A stretch of DNA of 24,237 nucleotides from Zoopage sp. CT-All (taxonomy: Eukaryota > Zoopagomycota > Zoopagomycetes > Zoopagales > Zoopagaceae). Numbering within the stretch: position 1 is the stretch's first letter; each line of letters opens with the position of its first letter. Location of the stretch: the NCBI GenBank assembly GCA_004114245.1, contig QZWS01000121.1, forward strand, positions 1 through 24,237, given 5' to 3'. Below the pieces are notes generated by a model. The model did not search any database, had not been told where the DNA came from, and saw only the letters and a list, made by a program, of their open reading frames with translations. Made by a program: the position numbers and the translations under genes. Positions 20,001 through 24,237 of this stretch are shown here, one piece after another.

Positions 20001-20197
20001 CGACTCTTGTCCAAGATTTCGGCAGCCACCCGAGGCGAATGCATCTTGCGTTGCTGAAGTCGCTAAGCAGCAGGGTGTTGTCTGTAAGTTTGTGGGTCCT
20101 CGAGGATCGAACGAATAGCAATATGCGAGATGAAGGCTAAGGTACCTGCACCGACGGAGGCGACTGTCAATGCTGACAGCGAGAACAACGCTCTCAT
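17063..20197 (-). CDS. Orphan single-pass membrane protein with eight-cysteine ectodomain, 5 exons
   Basis: Spliced model (minus): 20197-20146, 20053-19927, 19864-19697, 19557-18611, 18516-17063; 915 residues. I do not recognise a named family. Residues 1-17 (MRALFSLSALTVASVGA) look like a signal peptide. The ectodomain has cysteines at 28, 38, 85, 94, 101, 112, 123 and 172. The spacing in ACLAALQDALC, AKC and PVC recalls Frizzled-type cysteine-rich domains, but only loosely. A Glu/Asp-rich stretch, a His cluster (270-281) and a Ser/Thr/Ala region follow. One transmembrane helix covers about 381-403 and is followed by YRRYYE. The cytoplasmic tail (~510 residues) is Ser/Asn/Gly-rich with acidic patches, has a denser block around QVRSALGKLQRGIDNAGLMV, and ends in a Lys-rich GKKKGNKSKAKKGRKH. 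Introns are 92, 62, 139 and 94 nt. An alternative donor at 19902 would add eight residues. A surface sensor or adhesin is possible. Confidence 0.78.
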
Positions 20198-21368
20198 GAT
20201 GTAGCTCGACGATACCGCGTTGTTTTTATTGCAGTGTGGAAAGGTGATGAGAACTGGAGAGCTTCTCCTGGATACGTGGGTGATGTTGCTGGTGGCAACT
20301 AGGAACGGGATGGGTGTGATGAATGAACTGTAAGGCGGGTACCTGGATTCTGCTCAAGTAGGTCCGAGCACAGTCAGGATGGAGCAAAGGTAGGAACAAG
20401 AAAATGATACAAAAAGACAAAAAATATCCGGAGCAAGGTCGACGGAACGAATTCAAGGTTGTGAGGTGGACCTGAGGTACACCCTACCCATCAAAACGAG
20501 CAAGGTAGAAAGAGAGCGAGTGGTGAGTGCGATGGTGATTATCGACTCCCTTTTTTCACATTGTCAGAATACATTGGAATGTGTGTCCTCATCCTCTTTT
20601 CAAGCAATTTGCGAGATAAAGGAGAGAATGAAGAGGATTCATGATTGTGCAGCGCCTATCGTGGTGGTTTGTTCTCCAGGACAGATTGAAACCACAGCCT
20701 TTTATTAGTGGGGTCCTGTCGGTGTTGTTAAGCAACTGACAGCTTCAGGATCATGGAACATGGTCAGGGGTGGGACTGACCAACATTCCCATTCGAACGT
20801 CCATCGCTTTCTAGAAGAAGGTGTAGTCCTTGGGGTATGTAGGCCAAGGACCACGCTGCCTGTACAATACAGCAGAGCAGGCGGGGGTGCTGTGGAGGGA
20901 CTGTTGGGCCAGAGCAAGACTAAGCGCTGGGCACTTGCCCTTGAAGCAGCAGAGCAGCAGCACCCTCGGCTCACCTTTGTTGATTCTGATCAGCAGCAGC
21001 TTGGCGATCTTATATCTTGTCAATGCACAGAGGAGGGCTGATAGGGACACGGCCCTTTTGCAATCTCTGCTAGCAGTCGTTTCCGCGACACCGAGCGGTC
21101 GGTTTTAACTCTCGTTATGGTGCATGCTTGCGTGCCATCATAGTTGCAATCTGGGCCAACGAGATTCCGATGAATCCTCCAACACATCCATGATGACTGC
21201 GTGCGTCCGGCGGTTCTGTTTATAAACGTCCGCTAAGGAAGACGTCCTTGGGGCACGATTTCACCCTTGGATTTATTGAGATATATCGGCGATCTGGATA
21301 CAGCAAGCGTTACCATTGACTCTACAACACCCGTTGTACCCAATCCTCCTCCCTCGTTTTCTCCCCGC
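20198..21368. promoter_or_regulatory. Divergent promoter region between the orphan membrane protein and RhoGAP genes
   Basis: This 1171-bp interval separates two divergent gene starts and is the longest intergenic stretch in the window. ORFs inside it (for example 20760-21041) could not be linked in phase to the RhoGAP exon. A GTATGT donor-like site at 20835 suggests there may be an unrecognised 5' exon or leader intron. Just before 21369 the + strand is C/T-rich (CCAATCCTCCTCCCTCG). Part of 21237-21368 is open in the RhoGAP frame and could be coding if an upstream exon exists. Confidence 0.45.
21221..21226 (+). promoter_or_regulatory. Candidate TATA box for the RhoGAP-like gene
   Basis: TATAAA lies 143 bp upstream of the chosen ATG at 21369, a distance that would allow a roughly 110-nt leader. 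It is the only clear TATAAA on the + strand near this start. The assignment is by position only. Confidence 0.4.
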
Positions 21369-23032
21369 ATGTTTCGGCTAGTCCACAAGCGATTGGCCGT
21401 CAACCGCGAGCTCGAGAGTTTAAAGCAGGAGTTCAATCAATGCTCGCTGCCGATCGAGTTTGTGCACAGGACTGTAGTGGCCTGTGTAGACGAAATCATG
21501 GAGCGCGGACTCAACCATCCGTTCATTCTCAAGAACCCATACCCACCCTCCGTAGTAGCTGCCCTAGTCACGCTCATGCTGGACCCGGAGCGCAGGGACC
21601 TGTTTTCACTTAAGTGCACCAGAATTGACACCGTGGCTGGAGTCATGCTGGCAGTTCTCAAAAACCTTCGGGAGGCCATCGTGCCCTTGGAGATCCAAGA
21701 TGAACTGACGTCAGGCAAGTCTGTATGGCTGTGAAACTGCTGATTTAACGGCCACTCGTCTTTTTTGACTCTTTCTTCGCTCCTTCGCTCTCCTGTCCTC
21801 ACTCCCTTCCGCTTCCTAACATCGGTCTATTTCCTCCATGAAACACAACAGTGACCAATCATGCTATGACGGCAGGCGGGTTCACCAACGCAGGGACAAC
21901 AACGCCTACGTCTGGCAACAAAATCAACACGGTCGACTCCCTTCTCAATCACCCTAACTTTCCGTCCGTCAACAGAGCTCTTCTGATCGAGCTGCTGAAC
22001 CTCTCGCTGGCTATTCTCAACCGGTCTAGTTTCAATCGCGTCAAGCCTGACATGCTTGCCTCGGTCCTAGGCCCTTACATCTTTACGACTCAGCATGCCA
22101 CCATTCTCCAACACACTCCGCAGCAGGCATACTCGTTTGGATGGGGGGTCGCACTAGTGAACGATATCAAGCGATGTAGCAAAATGTTTTACGTACTGCT
22201 CGGTGGGTATCGGCGGCAGGTTCTTGGGCCGGACGACTGGGATGACTACGGGTTGAACTCCGCAGTGCCCTCGGGACTTGGGATGCTCCCTGGGTCTTCG
22301 CTGCCCGGAAGCTCTTCCCGAGGGCAAGTCAGACAGTGGCTCGGATCAACAGCGACCATTCACGGAAATGGCAGCATGGGAAGCGCAGGATCGGACCCAG
22401 AGGAAGATCGAACGCACTACCTTGGCCAAAGCAATCGACATAGGCTACATCAAAGTGTGCCTCAACTTCGAATCGTCACGGAGAACGTCGACTCCCCAAG
22501 ATATACTGGAGGCCCTTTATCACAGTATGGGATGGTGCGCAACGTATCGACAACGCTGACAGAGTCTATACGTGCTGCTGCAGCACAGGAAGCAAAACAG
22601 TGGAATGTCCGCCGGTCTAATTCAGGATCCAAAGGTCCGGCTGCTTTAGAGCACCTGAGAGGATCCCAGATCGGCCAACAGCAGCACTCTAACAGCTACA
22701 GTCGCGAGAGTACTGGCGGCTGGAATGCTCGCCAACAAATGGGGCAACAGAGGACCGTAGAACAGCGCCAGCAAGATCTATTTCAGCATCGATTCAGGAG
22801 CAATATCTCGTCTGGGAAAGAAGACGTGGATGAGCTAAGTCAAGTTCTGCGCCGGCATAATATTCGTGGCAGCAACGGGACAGATACGGATGATAGTGGC
22901 TCAGGACAGATGGACGCCATTGCTAGGCAGCGGGAAGAGAAGCGGCTGGCTATTGAGCAGATGATTCGCAGTTGTCGTGGAACTGGACTCGGCTTCACGC
23001 CCAGGGAAGGCGACGCTGAGGGAGTCAGTTAG
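21369..23032 (+). CDS. RhoGAP-fold protein apparently lacking the arginine finger
   Basis: Spliced model: 21369-21714, 21852-23032; 508 residues from this ATG. RhoGAP domains stimulate GTP hydrolysis by Rho-family GTPases using an arginine finger in GxFRxSG. Visible: a start helix SLPIEFVHRTVVACVDEIMERGL, then DTVAGVMLAVLKNLREAIVP (matching the family DVASLLKLFLRELPEPLIP segment) and LLIELLNLSLAILNRSSFNRVKPDMLASVLGPYIF (the helix with the conserved N-K-M and GP positions). Where GIFRxSG is expected the sequence reads HPFILKNPYPPSV, with no arginine. The C-terminal half is Ser/Gln/Gly-rich with RRSNS and an EEKRLAIEQMI helix. The intron is GC-AG (donor GCAAGT); no GT donor nearby keeps frame. 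The start is uncertain: the frame is open back to 21237, so upstream exons are possible. AATAAA follows two bases after the stop. Confidence 0.82.
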
Positions 23033-24021
23033 TAATAAACTAGAATGTGTGGGTGTGGAGGTCAAAGAACCGCGTGCGCTTCATTTGATGCGAATGAGAT
23101 GGCTCGACTCCCGAGGTACTGGTGGCTTTTTCTAAAGTCAAGTATGGCGTTGTGTAAGGAACGAGGAAAGGTACGAGCAGGGTCCTCTGTTAGGTCACGG
23201 TGAGCTGCAGGTTTTGGCGTTCCTCTCTTGCAGTGGTGATGGGAGTGTGAGAGAAGAAGCAAATTGAGTTAAACTTTCCTTCTTTTCTGAACTTTCAGGA
23301 GCCGTCGTCTTGGGGTTTGAAAATTGGGCCAGGTCTCGAGACAAGGTGAGGTATGCGTCCCAGGACTACAGAAGGGAAGAAAACCCGGAAGCGCGGATGA
23401 TTGTTGTGGATCGTGCGCGTATCGCTTTTAGGCTTAGGTCATTTTATCATTTCTCGTTTTCCATCATTCCTTGTGTAACGGTGGCCAGCGGGCGGCAGCG
23501 CTTCTTTAAAACGCGAATGGATCATTGCCTACTGTGTTTTCTACGTTGTTTGTTGTTTGTCTAGTCCAAGTTCTTTTCTCTGTACGTACAATATCTAGCA
23601 AGCAACAGCGATGGAAACTTTTGGAGACGACTGCCATCGGAACCCAGTGAGCCTTGTACAAGTGTGAGCATTGTTTACTCTGCTCAATGACAACACTATC
23701 ACCGCACATAGTGCCGTTGAGGTATAGTCTACATGTGCGTTCACGCTGCAAAGTGCATCGATTCTCCGCTACCGCCCTCCCTTGTTTCTGTTTGATCGTC
23801 TTATTTGGCTATTTCGCGGTGTCCCAGAGCTACACCCCGCTTTTACCTTGTAAGCGTAAGATCCTATATCACTTTTCGGTGCGACTACCACAAGGTAAAT
23901 GAAAGAATAAAGTGAAGAGCGATGGCGGATGGGCAGATAGACTGATAGACCGACGCATGAGTGTGATATTGTTGATGGGATGTACTTTTATATTGCTCTT
24001 TTGTTGTTCTTGGAGTGCGAG
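23033..24021. other. Intergenic region between convergent genes
   Basis: This 989-bp stretch contains no gene I can support. AATAAA at 23034-23039, two bases past the RhoGAP stop, is one candidate polyadenylation signal; another AATAAA lies near 23907-23912 on the + strand. A donor-like GTGTAAGG at 23152-23159 and a good acceptor (CTTTTCTGAACTTTCAG) ending at 23298 would bracket a 145-nt intron, possibly in a longer 3' UTR or a non-coding transcript. Short ORFs here match nothing known to me. Confidence 0.5.
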
Positions 24022-24237
24022 CTATGGAAAATAGATGGGTACATAGCCCAGTCGCCCACTGTGGCCCTTTTTTTTTCCATCAGGAGTGTCGACAACAGCG
24101 CCAGCAGTGCCCGCCTGCAGAAGAACGGAGTTGTAGCGGGTGTTTCTGCGAAAAGAGATGAGAGTTCATTTTTTGTCTCTGGGCTGAAAGGTATCTCGCG
24201 ACTCGTACGCCCGGTCGTCGGTCTGTCTGTCTGTCTG
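24022..24237 (-). CDS. C-terminal end of an unidentified gene (partial, cut by window end)
   Basis: Minus-strand model: an exon from the window edge to 24209, a 63-nt intron, then last exon 24145-24022 ending in TAG. The last exon opens after CTCTTTTCGCAG and reads NTRYNSVLLQAGTAGAVVD, then a Lys-rich turn (GKKKGHSG) and finally LGYVPIYFP. This looks like a folded, conserved C-terminus, but I do not recognise the family. The upstream piece is short and would read through a CAGA repeat (QTDRQTDDR), with donor GTACGA. That exon is uncertain; the last exon is better supported. Gene identity needs the neighbouring sequence. Confidence 0.55.
24221..24237. repeat. Tetranucleotide microsatellite (GTCT)n at the window edge
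   Basis: Four GTCT units plus one base run to the last base of the window and may continue beyond it. On the minus strand this is a CAGA repeat that may be translated in the partial gene. Confidence 0.85.

Noticed and set aside
20760-21041. Candidate 5' exon of the RhoGAP-like gene
   Set aside because: The ORF looks protein-like, but its only good donor (20835) leaves phase 0, and no acceptor upstream of the RhoGAP exon fits that phase. Left as unexplained.
1-24237. CRISPR arrays, insertion sequences, bacterial-type operons or phage genes
   Set aside because: I looked for regularly spaced repeats, transposase motifs and terminal inverted repeats and found none. The only spaced repeats are the 20-bp and 31-bp tandem units already described.

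Overview
This window looks like intron-rich nuclear DNA from an early-diverging (non-yeast) fungus. The genes are compact. Nearly all introns are about 60-140 nt, with GTAAGx, GTATGx or GTACGx donors, C/T-rich acceptors and pyrimidine-rich leaders. A Mortierella-like (Mucoromycota sensu lato) genome is my best guess, from protein style and from the presence of an augmin subunit; I could not run a search. There are no bacterial operons, CRISPR arrays or intact transposons.

Layout, left to right: (1) 654-1635 (+), secreted or GPI-type DUF7137-like protein, 3 exons. (2) 2057-5176 (+), translation initiation factor eIF3 subunit c (NIP1), 4 exons. (3) 5745-10024 (-), one six-exon gene for a HAUS6 augmin subunit with a very long disordered tail; its last exon could be mistaken for a separate gene. 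(4) 10339-12651 (-), chaperonin CCT5, 6 exons. It is divergent, across a 440-bp shared promoter region, from (5) 13092-14247 (+), proteasome beta-3 (PUP3), whose first coding exon is only ATG and whose last is only GAC TAA. (6) 14541-16307 (-), membrane-anchored histidine acid phosphatase with RHGDRTP and HD motifs, 5 exons. (7) 16704-16856 (-), a tRNA-Val(AAC)/tRNA-Gly(TCC) pair 8 nt apart, followed by three tandem 31-bp units that each carry an oligo-T stop. (8) 17063-20197 (-), an orphan single-pass membrane protein with a signal peptide, an eight-cysteine ectodomain and a ~510-residue cytoplasmic tail, 5 exons. (9) 21369-23032 (+), a RhoGAP-fold protein that seems to lack the arginine finger and uses a GC-AG intron. 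(10) 24022-24237 (-), the last exon or exons of an unidentified gene cut by the window end.

The genes do not form a pathway. They are mostly housekeeping functions (translation initiation, protein folding, proteasome, spindle microtubule branching) plus cell-surface and signalling proteins. The one functional pairing is the divergent CCT5/PUP3 pair, two proteostasis genes sharing an intergenic region. I reconstructed the exon structures by hand from splice-site phase and family conservation. I found no convincing new multi-gene system. The most unusual items are the PUP3 micro-exons, the arginine-less RhoGAP, the orphan eight-cysteine membrane protein and the tRNA-linked terminator repeats.
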